From: Archangiaceae bacterium
GTDB lineage: Bacteria > Myxococcota > Myxococcia > Myxococcales > Myxococcaceae
NCBI GenBank assembly: GCA_016714225.1
Contig: JADJNS010000019.1
Coordinates: 124,001-188,000, forward strand
Direction of reading: 5' to 3'
Length of the DNA: 64,000 bases
Part shown: positions 40,130-48,848 of the stretch, piece by piece
Layout of the letters: each line of letters opens with the position of its first letter
Numbering within the stretch: the first letter of the stretch is position 1
Position numbers and translations under genes: made by a program
The notes under the pieces: generated by a model
What the model was told of the DNA's origin: nothing
Seen by the model: only the letters and a program-made list of their open reading frames with translations
Databases searched by the model: none

Positions 40130-42381
40130 CAGGGCTCTCCTTGAAGTCGGGCCGCGGCGACCGCCGCCTGGCCGAGCGCGAGGCCGCCGTCGCCGGGCGG
40201 CACCCGCCGGGGCAGCGCGACCGGGTAGCCGTCGAGCCCCGCCAACACGCCCGCGGCCAGCCGCGCGTTGGCGAAGCAACCGCCCGACAGCGCGACCGGG
40301 AGTGACGCTCCGACGGCGCGCACGGTGTGAGCGGTGGCCGCGGCGAGGGTGGCGTGAAAGCGCGCGGCGAGCGTCGGCGCGCCGACCCCCGCGGTCAGGT
40401 CGGCCACCAGCGCCCGCCACATCGGGCGCAGGTCGACCTGCCACGGAGTGACGGTGCGGTCGAGCAGGTACGGCCAGGGCGACTCGTCGCCAGCCGCCGT
40501 CTGCTCGAGCGCCATCGCGAGCTGCGCCTCGTAGCCGGCCTCGGCGCGCCCCAGCATCAGCGCCGCGGCGGCGTCGAAGATGCGCCCGACGCCGTGGGCG
40601 CGCAGCGCGCCGGGCAAGAGCCGCCGCAGGTTGGGCACGTCGCGGCCGTCGAACAGGCTGAAGGCCTCGAGCGGCGGCGCGCCGTCGAAGGCGTCGTCGA
40701 GCGCGGCGAGCGCGAGGCGCCACGGCTCGTGAATCGCGCGCTCGCCGCCGGCCAGCGGCAGCGGGCGGAAGGTGGCGAGGCGCTGGTAGCCCGCGTAGGT
40801 GGCGAGCAGAAACTCGCCGCCCCAGGCGGTGCCGTCGTCACCCCAGCCGGTGCCGTCGAACGCCACCCCGATGACCGGGCCGCTGAGCCGGTGCTCGGCC
40901 ATCACCGCGGCGACGTGGGCGTGGTGGTGCTGAACCGCAAAGCGAACGCGCGCCGGCCGCTCGAGCGCGAGCCGGGTGGTCTGGTAGTCGGGGTGCAGGT
41001 CGTGCACCAGCACCTGCGGGTCGACGTCGAGAAACTGCGCCAGCCGGGCCGACATCGCCGAGAAGTCTTCGAGCGTCGAGAGCTCGTCGAGGTCTCCCAC
41101 GTGGGGCCCCAGGGTCAGGCGGGTGCCCTTGCCGATGCAGAAGGTCGCCTTGAGCTGGCCGCCCAGCGCCAACACCGGCTCGGCGAACGGCACCGGCGCC
41201 TCGAGCGACTCGGGCACGTAGCCGCGCGCGCGGCGCAGCACCATCGGCGCGCCGGCCACCACCCGCGCCACCGAGTCGTCGGTGCGGGTGGCGATGGGCC
41301 GGTCGTGCACCAGAAAGCCGTCGGCGATGCCGCGCAGCCGCGCGACGGCGTCGGCGTTCTCGACCGCCATCGGCTCGCTCGAGCGGTTGCCCGAGGTCAT
41401 CACCAGCGGCCGACCGACGCGCGCGAGCAGCAGCTCGTGCAGCGGGGTGTAGGGCAGGAAGAGGCCGACCTCGGCGAGGCCCGGGGCGACCGACGCGCTG
41501 AAGGCGCCCTTCGCGCGCGCCAGCACGATGGGCCGCGACGGCGAGCAGAGCAGGGCCAGGTCTTCGGGCGAGAGCTCGGCGCAGCGCAGCGCCATCGCCA
41601 CGTCGGCCACCATCACCGCGAACGGCTTCAAGTCGCGGCGCTTGCGGCGACGCAGCTCACCCACCGCCTGGTCGTCGAGCGCGTCGCAGGCGAGGTGAAA
41701 GCCGCCCAGGCCGCGCAGCGCGACCAGGTCTCCGCGGCGGAGCCGTTGGGCGGCGCGCTCCAACGGGTCGGCGACGTCGTCGGGGTGGCCCTCGGCGTCG
41801 AGCCAGGCGAGCCGAGGCCCGCACGCCGGGCACGCGATGGGCTGGGCGTGAAAGCGGCGGTCGAGCGGGTTCTCGTACTCGGCGCGGCAGTCGGCGCAGA
41901 GGGGAAAGCCGGCCAGGGTGGTGTTCGGCCGGTCGTAGGGAATCGCGGTGGCGATGCTGAAGCGCGGGCCGCAGTGGGTGCAGTTGGTGAACGGGTAGTG
42001 AAAGCGCCGGGCGTGCGGGTCGTGAATCTCTTCGCGGCAGGCGTCGCACATCGCCAGGTCGGGGGGGATGCTGGCGCGCGCCGCCAGGCCGGTCTCGCTG
42101 GCGACGATGGCGAAGCCGGCCGGAGCCTCTCCCTCGAGCGCGGCCCACTCGAGCCGGTCGATGCGGGCGGCGGGCGGCAGCTCGGTCGCGAGGCGGGTGA
42201 GCAGCTCGTCGAGCACGTCGGGGCCGGCGAACGCGTCGATGGTGACGCCCTGGGGGCCGTTCTTCACCGTGCCGCGCACCGCCAGCTGTAGGGCGAGCTG
42301 GTACACCCAAGGCCGAAAGCCGACGCCCTGCACGGTGCCTTGCACCGCGATGCGACGTCCGACCGGTGTCGAGCTCCCCAC
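40129..42381 (-). CDS. hypF: Carbamoyltransferase HypF
   Basis: This 750-residue protein starts at GTG 42381, but no clear ribosome-binding site is visible, so an alternative start a few codons downstream is possible. The order is complete: acylphosphatase domain (VQGTVQGVGFRPWVYQLA), two zinc fingers (CDACREEIHDPH...CTHCGP; CADCRAEYENP...CPACGP), a YrdC-like domain (SRPIVLARAKG) and a Kae1-like domain (HHHAHVAAVMAEHRL, FDGTGWGDDGTAWGGEFL). It makes carbamoyl adenylate and transfers carbamoyl to HypE for cyanide synthesis. It is the first gene of the hyp run and follows the 45-bp repeat spacer. Confidence 0.96.
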   Translation of the reverse strand: MGSSTPVGRRIAVQGTVQGVGFRPWVYQLALQLAVRGTVKNGPQGVTIDAFAGPDVLDELLTRLATELPPAARIDRLEWAALEGEAPAGFAIVASETGLAARASIPPDLAMCDACREEIHDPHARRFHYPFTNCTHCGPRFSIATAIPYDRPNTTLAGFPLCADCRAEYENPLDRRFHAQPIACPACGPRLAWLDAEGHPDDVADPLERAAQRLRRGDLVALRGLGGFHLACDALDDQAVGELRRRKRRDLKPFAVMVADVAMALRCAELSPEDLALLCSPSRPIVLARAKGAFSASVAPGLAEVGLFLPYTPLHELLLARVGRPLVMTSGNRSSEPMAVENADAVARLRGIADGFLVHDRPIATRTDDSVARVVAGAPMVLRRARGYVPESLEAPVPFAEPVLALGGQLKATFCIGKGTRLTLGPHVGDLDELSTLEDFSAMSARLAQFLDVDPQVLVHDLHPDYQTTRLALERPARVRFAVQHHHAHVAAVMAEHRLSGPVIGVAFDGTGWGDDGTAWGGEFLLATYAGYQRLATFRPLPLAGGERAIHEPWRLALAALDDAFDGAPPLEAFSLFDGRDVPNLRRLLPGALRAHGVGRIFDAAAALMLGRAEAGYEAQLAMALEQTAAGDESPWPYLLDRTVTPWQVDLRPMWRALVADLTAGVGAPTLAARFHATLAAATAHTVRAVGASLPVALSGGCFANARLAAGVLAGLDGYPVALPRRVPPGDGGLALGQAAVAAARLQGEP

Positions 42382-43198
42382 GGGGCGGCGATCAGTTCAA
42401 GGACCGCGCCGCGCCGGTGCCGGGCGCGAGCGCGGGCACACATGCAGCGTTTGCGGAGGGGCCCGGCGCCGCGCAGGGTTTGCGCGAGCTTGCTGCGCTC
42501 CATCGCCGACCGACACGAGGCCATCGTCAGGTCAGCGAGGGTGAACGTGGCGGGCGACCGCGCGGCGGTGTCTCCGTGCTCATGAGACGGCGCCTCCGGG
42601 GGTCGGGGCAGCTCCTCGCCGAGCAGCGCCATGCCCCCAAAGCGGGTGAGAACAGGAGCGGGTTGTTCCCGTCGAGGGTCACTTCCGAGCGCCGCAGTCG
42701 CCGCGGAAGCCCAGCGTCTCGTCTCAGCCCCCCAGGGGCCTCGTCACCCTGAAACGGAATGTCCCGTCTCAGCCCCCCAGGGGCCTCGTCACCCTGAAAC
42801 GGGATATCCCGTCTCAGCCCCCCAGGGGCCTCGTCACCCTGAAACGGAATATCCCGTCTCAGCCCCCCAGGGGCCTCGTCACCCTGAAACGGAATATCCC
42901 GTCTCAGCCCCCCAGGGGCCTCGTCACCCTGAAACGGGATGTCCCGTCTCAGCGGAAACTCAAGAGTGTCTTCCCGAGGATGCAGAGCGAGCAGGCGCCG
43001 TCGCGTCGCAGAAACCTCGTGTCCCACGTTGGCAGCTCACGGCGCGCCGAAGCGAGCCCACGTCGCCCCAGGCTCTCTGGGGAGCCGCGCCCCCGCCCTG
43101 TCGCACACGACCTCGTCCTCCCACCCGTCGAATCCGCAGAGAGCGGCGGTTCCCATCGCCAGCCGAGGGGCCCGGCGCGCAGGTGGGCCGACCGCAGC
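42382..43198. other. Spacer between hydrogenase structural and hyp operons (817 bp)
   Basis: No supported gene. It contains five 45-bp tandem repeats (42721-42945) with palindromic cores. Frames through the repeat are open on both strands, but neither has codon structure like the neighbouring genes. It presumably carries the hypF promoter and the end of the structural operon transcript. No sigma54 box is obvious. Confidence 0.6.
42721..42945. repeat. Five 45-bp tandem repeats with palindromic cores
   Basis: Five head-to-tail 45-bp units start at 42721, 42766, 42811, 42856 and 42901, followed by an 8-bp partial unit. Each is almost identical except for a 14-bp core, ACGG(G/A)AT(A/G)TCCCGT. 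In unit 2 this is ACGGGATATCCCGT (42799-42812), a perfect palindrome. All variation is at two positions inside the core. Read on the minus strand it would encode RRDIPFQGDEAPGGL five times. It may be an array of protein-binding sites or a minisatellite. Confidence 0.95.
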
Positions 43199-43684
43199 TC
43201 AGGCCGCGCGGCGCGGCGAGGCGCCCAGGCCGAGGCTCGAAAGCTCGCCGACCACCCGCTCGCACAGCTCGGGCACGCGGGCAGCGACCGCCTCGGACAG
43301 GCTCATATCGAGCGTGAGCCGCACCGGCTCGACGCCGAACAGCACCACGTGCTTCGGAGCGCGCCCGATGAACGTCAACGTGGCGAGCAGGTCGGCGATG
43401 CCCACCTGGTGCGGCGAGAGCTTGGTGGTGAACGCCGAGGGCACCTCGGCACCCTCGAGCCGAATCATCGCGCCGGGCGCCAGGCCCGCCGAGACGGCGT
43501 CGATGACGATGAGGTGGTCCAAATCTTCGAGGTCGCCCAGCAGCTCGTGCGTCGAGGTGCCGCCGTCGACGCAGCGCACGCCCTCGGGCAGCGCGTAGCC
43601 CGTCTCGAGCGCGGTCACCGCGTGCACGCCGACGCCCTCGTCGCTCATCAGCACGTTGCCGACGCCCAACACCACGACGTTCAC
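43199..43684 (-). CDS. hybD: Hydrogenase maturation endopeptidase (HybD/HupD type)
   Basis: This 161-residue protein starts at GTG 43684, overlapping the large subunit stop (GTGA). Family motifs are present: GVGNVLMSDEGVGVH (Glu near 16 is a nickel-sensing metal ligand), IDAVSAG (Asp about 62) and SPHQVG (His about 93). It cleaves the C-terminal tail of the large subunit precursor after nickel insertion. The length matches the family. The symbol follows the Hyd-2 gene order. Confidence 0.94.
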   Translation of the reverse strand: MNVVVLGVGNVLMSDEGVGVHAVTALETGYALPEGVRCVDGGTSTHELLGDLEDLDHLIVIDAVSAGLAPGAMIRLEGAEVPSAFTTKLSPHQVGIADLLATLTFIGRAPKHVVLFGVEPVRLTLDMSLSEAVAARVPELCERVVGELSSLGLGASPRRAA

Positions 43685-45386
43685 AGCGCCCTCACCTTGA
43701 CGATCTCGCGCTTCGTCACGTCGGTGAGGTGAACCGCGCACGCCAGGCACGGGTCGAACGAGTGAATCGTGCGCAGCACCTCGAGCGGCCGCTCGGGGTC
43801 GGCCAGCGGCGTGCCGAGCAGCGACGCCTCGTAGGGCCCGGGCTGGTCGTTCTCGTTGCGGAGCGCCGCGTTCCACGTGGTGGGCACCACCGCCTGGTAG
43901 TTCTTGATGATGCCGTTCTCGATGACCACCCAGTGCGACAGCATGCCGCGCGGCGCTTCGTGGAACCCGAAGCCCTGCACCTCACCCTTGGGGAACACCG
44001 GCGCCGAGAAGGTGGCGGTGTCTCCCGACGAGATGTTGTCGATGAGCATCTGCCACTGCTTCTCGAGAATCTCGACGTTGCGCGAGCACATCACCGCGCG
44101 CGCCGCGTGCCGGCCCAGCGTCGAGTGCAACCCGTCGAGCGGCACCTTCACCTTGCCCACCGCGTCGATGAGGCCGAGCAGCCGCTCGAGGTGCCGCACG
44201 ATGGCGACGTCTTTGGTGGCCACCGCGCACAGCACCCGCGCCAGCGGGCCGACCTGCGCGGGCTCACCCAGAAACGTGGGCGACTTCACCCACGAGTACT
44301 TCGCCGACTCTTGAAAGTCGGTGTACTCGGGGTTCGTCTCGCCCGGTACGGGTGCAGCGGGCCCTTGCCGCCCTGGTACCACGCGTGCTTCACGCTCTCG
44401 GCCACGCTCTCGCGCAGGTACGGGTCGCCGAAGCGGGTGATGGGCTTGAACGACTCGAGCTTGCCGCCGGCGATGTAGCCGCCCTGGGTCTCGAAGCGGG
44501 TGCCCTTCTCGTCGAGGGGGAAGTCGGGGCAGGCCAGGTAGTTCGTCACGCCGCGGCCGTAGGTGGTCCACTCGGGGTAGAAGGCCGCCACCGCCGCCAC
44601 GTCGATCAGGTAGACGTTCGCGACGAAGTCTTTCACCGCGTCGATGTATTCCTTGATGGCCAGCAGCCGCTCGACGCTGAGCACCGACTGGCTGTTGAGC
44701 GCGATGGGGTTCGAGACCCCGCCCACCGCCACGTTCTGAATGTGCGGCGTCTTGCTGCCGAGAATGGCGACGATCTTGTTCGCCTTGCGCTGCACGTCGA
44801 GCGCCTGAAGGTAGTGCGCCACCGCCAGCAGGTTCACCTCGGGCGGCAGCTTCATCGCCGGGTGCCCCCAGTAGCCGTTGGCGAAGATGCCCAGCTGCCC
44901 GCTGCCCACCAGGTCTTTGAGCTTGCCGTGCACCGCGCGCATCTCGTTGACGCCGTTGCCCGGCCACGTCGAGAGGCTCTCGCCCAGCTGCGAGGTCTTC
45001 ACCGGGTCGGCCTGCAGCGCGCTGACCACGTCGACCCAGTCGAGCGCGCTCAGGTGGTAGAAGTGCACGATCTCGTCGTGAATCGCGTGCGCCGCGATCA
45101 TCAGGTTGCGCACGTACTGGGCGTTCTTCGGCACGCTCATCTCGAGCGCGTTCTCGACCGCGCGCACCGACGCGATGGCGTGCACCGTGGTGCACACGCC
45201 GCAGAAGCGCTGGGTGATGGCCCAGGCATCGCGCGGGTCGCGCCCCAGCAGAATCTGCTCGACGCCGCGCCACATGGTGCCCGACGCCCAGGCCGAGCTG
45301 ACCTTGTTGTCGTTGCCCACCTCGCAGTCGATGCGCAGGTGGCCTTCGATGCGGGTGATGGGGTCGATGGTGATGCGCTTGCTCAT
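43681..45386 (-). CDS. hybC: [NiFe]-hydrogenase large subunit (single frameshift)
   Basis: The start is ATG 45386 (MSKRITIDPITRIEGHLRI), overlapping the upstream stop (ATGA). The N-terminal CxxC motif is in RFCGVCTTVHAIASVRAVE, and the C-terminal one is DPCLACAVH. A 15-residue tail LTDVTKREIVKVRAL follows the His where the protease cuts. The four Cys that hold Ni-Fe are all present. The frame breaks near 44342-44346 (GPLHPYR / GETNPEYTDF). Adding one base restores 568 residues. The clean function of both halves suggests an assembly error. The protein holds the Ni-Fe active site facing the periplasm, attached to the small subunit. Confidence 0.95.
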
Positions 45387-46528
45387 GACGAGCTCCTGGC
45401 TGCGGGCAGAATCGGCAGCACGCGAACGGCGAGAATGATGGCCAGCACCTCGAAGGCGATGAGGCCGGCGGTGACGGTGAGCTCTCCCAGCGAGGGGAAG
45501 TAGTGCCACCCCGCGCCGGTCTGGTACGCGACCAGGAAGGCCGAGAGGCGGTACACGATGCCGCCCAGCGCCATCGCCATCGCCCCGAGAAAGATGAGCC
45601 GGGCGCGGCCGCGCGCCGCGGCGCTGGCCAACAGCCACAGCGGCACCGAGAACAGCAGGTTCTCGACCCAGAAGGTCAGCATCGGCAGCGAAGGCTCGAA
45701 CGCGAAGTGCAGCGCACCGCGCCACACCAGGTCGCCGAAGCGCACCAGCAGGAAGAGCGCCATCAGGCCCCGCCCGATCTGCAACAGCTTGCCGAGAATC
45801 TCCTTCTCGAGCGGCCGGCGCAGCGCCACCGACGAGATGGCGGCCTCGATGGTGACCGCGGCGTAGCCCATGCCGATGGTCGAGGTCAGGAACAGCAGCG
45901 GCAGCACCGTCGACTGGTAGAGCGGGTGCACCTGCGGGCCGAACACCACCAGCAGGGTGCCGAGCGACGACTGGTGCATGGTCGGCAGCAGCACGCCGAT
46001 GGCCACGAACACGAACAGCACCCGCTCGAGCTTCTTCTTGGCGCGCTGCCAGCCCAGCCGCTCGAGCGCCGCGGGCAGCAGCTCGATGGCGAGAATGACG
46101 GTGTACGCCATGATGCAGACCGCGACCTCGAACAGCACCGAGTTCACCTGCGCGTAGCCGGGCCAGAAGATGTGCCAGAAGTCCCACCAGCGGCCGAGGT
46201 CGGCGACCACCGAGAAGCCTGCCTGCAGGTAGCCGAGCAGCGCGGCGAGCAGCGCGGGCCGAATCAGCGGGTGGTACTCGCCGCGGTTGAGCACGTAGAC
46301 CAGCAGCGCGGTGGCGAAGCCGCCGCCGGCCAGCGCCGAGCCGGTCACCACGTCCCACGCGATCCACAACCCCCACGGGTAGCCGTTGTTCAGGTTGGTG
46401 GCGGCGCCCAGGCCGTACACGAAGCGCACCGCCAGCACCGCGACCATCGCGAGCACCATCACACCGAGAACGGTAGTGATCGGCGTGACCAGCTTGCCGC
46501 CCACCGGAGCAGGAGCTGCGTGGCTCAT
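45383..46528 (-). CDS. hybB: Hydrogenase membrane subunit (HybB/NrfD family)
   Basis: This 381-residue protein starts at ATG 46528 with an ATGA overlap. It has about nine or ten hydrophobic segments (for example VLGVMVLAMVAVLAVRFVYG and TVLPLLFLTSTIGMGYAAV), like NrfD/PsrC/HybB integral membrane subunits that pass electrons to or from quinone. Position between HybA and the large subunit matches the E. coli hyb operon. No heme-binding histidine pair of a cytochrome b is needed for this type, and I do not claim one. It anchors the enzyme to the membrane. Confidence 0.93.
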   Translation of the reverse strand: MSHAAPAPVGGKLVTPITTVLGVMVLAMVAVLAVRFVYGLGAATNLNNGYPWGLWIAWDVVTGSALAGGGFATALLVYVLNRGEYHPLIRPALLAALLGYLQAGFSVVADLGRWWDFWHIFWPGYAQVNSVLFEVAVCIMAYTVILAIELLPAALERLGWQRAKKKLERVLFVFVAIGVLLPTMHQSSLGTLLVVFGPQVHPLYQSTVLPLLFLTSTIGMGYAAVTIEAAISSVALRRPLEKEILGKLLQIGRGLMALFLLVRFGDLVWRGALHFAFEPSLPMLTFWVENLLFSVPLWLLASAAARGRARLIFLGAMAMALGGIVYRLSAFLVAYQTGAGWHYFPSLGELTVTAGLIAFEVLAIILAVRVLPILPAARSSS

Positions 46529-47514
46529 GGCTTCTTCACCTCGTCGGGGTTCTTGCCCGCGGCGACCATGTTGCGGCGCGCCGCCGCCACCAGGATGCCG
46601 AGGAAGGTCGCCGGCGCGAGCAGCCCGTAATACAGCCCGTGCTGAAGGCTCTCGGAAACCGCCGCCGGAGCCCGCTCGGGCAGCTCGGGCTTGTCGAGCA
46701 GCTCGAACGGCACCCCCGACAGGTGCAGCACCTGGGTGCCGCCGATCTCGTGCTCTCCGTAGACGCGCGGCACGTAGCGCCCGGCGCGCGCCGAGTAGCT
46801 GTCGCCGCCGCCGATGCGCCCGCGCGGGTAGGTGGTCGGGGTGCCAGGGGCCAGCGCCTTGCGCCGCGCCACCTCGGCCTTCAGGTCTTTCACCTTGCCG
46901 AACAGCGTGGCCCCGGTCGGGCACACCGTGGCGCAGGCGGCGAACTTGCCGTCTTCGAGGCGGTGCCGGCACAGCTGGCACTTCGAAATCTTCGGCTTCG
47001 GCGTGTCGTAGGTGAAGCGCGGCACCCCGAACGGGCAGGCCGCGACGCAGTAGCGGCAGCCGATGCAGGCGTCGACGTTGTACGAGACGATGCCGTTGAC
47101 CGGGTCTTTGGTCATCGCCGAGACCGGGCAGGCCGAGACGCACGACGGGTCGACGCAGTGAAAGCAAGACTGCTTGGTGAACGCGAAGCCGTCTTTCACC
47201 TCGTCTTTGTGCTCGCCGGTGCCGTCGCGGTACGCCTTGATGACGTTCAGCGTCGAGCCCGAGATGTCGAGCGGAGCGTCCCACACCGCGCTGGTCTGCC
47301 CGTTGGCCTCGAGCGGAGTGAGCTCGGGCGGCATGCCGTTGGCCTCTTTGCAGGCGGGCATGCAGGCACGGCAGCCGATGCACAGCGTGCCGTCGAAGAG
47401 CAGCCCGAGCGCCTCTTCGGGCATGGTCTTGTTGGGGCGCGCGTGGGCTTGCGTGGCCGCGCCGGTGGCCGCCACCGCCGCCAGCCTGAACAGGTCGCGT
47501 CGGTCGAAGCTCAC
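46525..47514 (-). CDS. hybA: Periplasmic ferredoxin-like hydrogenase subunit HybA
   Basis: This 329-residue protein starts at ATG 47514 with an ATGA overlap. A Tat signal (DRRDLFRLAAVAATGAA) is at residues 4-20. Four Cys clusters follow: CIGCRACMPACKEANG, CFHCVDPSCVSACP, CIGCRYCVAACPFGV and CQLCRHRL...CATVCPTGA, giving 16 Cys for four [4Fe-4S] clusters. A C-terminal hydrophobic helix (YYGLLAPATFLGILVAA) anchors it. It carries electrons from the small subunit to HybB. HybA and the small subunit may be exported together by the Tat pathway. Confidence 0.95.
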   Translation of the reverse strand: MSFDRRDLFRLAAVAATGAATQAHARPNKTMPEEALGLLFDGTLCIGCRACMPACKEANGMPPELTPLEANGQTSAVWDAPLDISGSTLNVIKAYRDGTGEHKDEVKDGFAFTKQSCFHCVDPSCVSACPVSAMTKDPVNGIVSYNVDACIGCRYCVAACPFGVPRFTYDTPKPKISKCQLCRHRLEDGKFAACATVCPTGATLFGKVKDLKAEVARRKALAPGTPTTYPRGRIGGGDSYSARAGRYVPRVYGEHEIGGTQVLHLSGVPFELLDKPELPERAPAAVSESLQHGLYYGLLAPATFLGILVAAARRNMVAAGKNPDEVKKP

Positions 47515-48689
47515 GGCTTGCCTCCGCGCGCTTTCTCGTCGGCGTCGTCGCGCTTGCCGAGGTTGTTCGCCAGCTTCACGCCGGCGCCGATGGCCAGGCC
47601 ACCCAGCACGGCCGCGGCTCCGGCGGTGACCGCGGTGGCGCCCTGCCCCTGCTCTTCACCCGGCCGCGCGAACTGGGTGGGCGGCGAGACCGTCTTCAGC
47701 TGGGCCAGCGAGTGAATCGGCTTGGTGAAGCCGACGCCCTCTTCGGTGCAGCCGATGCACGGGTGCCCGGTGCCCACCGGCCACGCTCCGGCGCCGCAGT
47801 CGTTGAAGAGAATGCTCGGGCAGTTGGCGTAGGTCTCGGGGCCCTTGCACCCGAGCTTGTAGAGGCACCAGCCCTGCCGGTGGCCCTCGTCGCCGAACTG
47901 GGTGGCGAAGCGGCCGGCGTCGAAGTGCGCGCGGCGCTCGCAGTTCTCGTGAATGAGGCGGCCGTAGGCGAACTTCGGGCGCCCCTTGGCGTCGAGCTCG
48001 GGCAGCGCACCGAAGGTGAGGAAGTGCACCACGGTGGAGAGGAAGTTGTACGGGTTCGGGGGGCAGCCCGGTATCGAGACCACCGGCTTGCCGATGACGG
48101 TGGCGACCGAGCTCGCGCCGGTGGGGTTGGGAGACGTCGACGGCATGCCGCCCCACGAGGCGCAGCTGCCGATGGAGATGACCGCCGCTGCGTCGGCCGC
48201 GGCCTCCTTCACCAGGTCGATGGCGGTGCGCCCGCCGATCTTGCAGTAGATGCCGTTCTCTTTGACCGGTATCGCGCCCTCGACGACCAGAATGTATTTG
48301 CCCTTGTTGGCCTCCATCGCGGCGCGGCGCGCGGCCTCGACCTGGTGACCGGCCGCCGCGGCGAGCGTCTCGTGGTAGTCGAGCGAGATGAGCTGCAAGA
48401 TGAGCTTGTCGAGCGTGGGGTGCTCGGCGCGCAGCAGGCTCTCGGTGCAGCCGGTGCACTCTTGAAACTGCATCCAGATGACGCTCGGGCGCTTGGCGTA
48501 GGTCAGCGCGTTGACCACCGCCCCGAACGCCGACGTGGGCAGGCCCATCGACGCGACCAGGGTGGCGGCGAACTGCATGAAGTCGCGGCGCGGGAGACCG
48601 AAGCGGCGCGAGGCAGCTCCGAGCTCGTCCGACGTCTCCAGCTTCTTCGCCACACGGCTCGTCTTGAGCCAGAAGTCGATCGCTGACAT
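47511..48689 (-). CDS. hybO: [NiFe]-hydrogenase small subunit (Hyd-2 type, Tat exported)
   Basis: This 392-residue protein starts at ATG 48689 with GGGGAGG upstream. A Tat signal includes RRDFMQFAATLVASMG. Proximal-cluster ligands are CTGCTES, GSCASWGG and GCPPNP. The CTGC sequence and GSCASWGG match the standard (O2-sensitive) Hyd-2 type, lacking the two extra Cys of O2-tolerant Hyd-1 small subunits. Distal and medial clusters are covered by HENCERR and NDCGAG..HPCIGC. A C-terminal hydrophobic helix (TAGAAAVLGGLAIGAGVKLA) anchors it. The gene is first in the operon. Together with hybA-B-C-D order this indicates a group 1c-like uptake enzyme, by comparison with E. coli. Confidence 0.95.
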   Translation of the reverse strand: MSAIDFWLKTSRVAKKLETSDELGAASRRFGLPRRDFMQFAATLVASMGLPTSAFGAVVNALTYAKRPSVIWMQFQECTGCTESLLRAEHPTLDKLILQLISLDYHETLAAAAGHQVEAARRAAMEANKGKYILVVEGAIPVKENGIYCKIGGRTAIDLVKEAAADAAAVISIGSCASWGGMPSTSPNPTGASSVATVIGKPVVSIPGCPPNPYNFLSTVVHFLTFGALPELDAKGRPKFAYGRLIHENCERRAHFDAGRFATQFGDEGHRQGWCLYKLGCKGPETYANCPSILFNDCGAGAWPVGTGHPCIGCTEEGVGFTKPIHSLAQLKTVSPPTQFARPGEEQGQGATAVTAGAAAVLGGLAIGAGVKLANNLGKRDDADEKARGGKP

Positions 48690-48807
48690 CGAGAACCTCC
48701 CCGGGTTGTGACGGCGAGGTTCACGGAACGGGCCAGGGCGCCTCTGCAGTGAAGCGGCGCGGCGGGCCGCGCACCGGTTGCGCAATGAGCGCGCGCGACG
48801 CAGGGCC

Positions 48808-48823
48808 TGCGTGGCCTACGCCA
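48808..48823 (-). promoter_or_regulatory. Possible sigma54-type promoter upstream of hydrogenase operon
   Basis: On the minus strand the sequence TGGCGTAGGCCACGCA has the GG-N10-GC spacing of a -24/-12 promoter, about 120 nt upstream of the small subunit start. The -12 half (ACGCA) is weaker than TTGCA. The same segment is an inverted repeat CGTGGC-N4-GCCACG (48810-48825), so it could instead be an operator or terminator hairpin of the upstream gene. Confidence 0.25.
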
Positions 48824-48848
48824 CGGTGGGGGATACCTGCACCCACAG

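Noticed and set aside
42721..42945. CRISPR array
   Set aside because: The units are 45 bp with no variable spacers, only two variable bases in a palindromic core. No cas gene is nearby.
42527..43027. Open frame with five RRDIPFQGDEAPGGL repeats as a real gene
   Set aside because: The repeat unit is a multiple of three, so it stays open in several frames on both strands. The flanks lack normal codon use and a ribosome-binding site. Kept as a repeat only.
44340..44346. Programmed frameshift in the hydrogenase large subunit
   Set aside because: No slippery heptamer or pseudoknot is apparent, and six other genes show similar single-base breaks, so sequence error is simpler.
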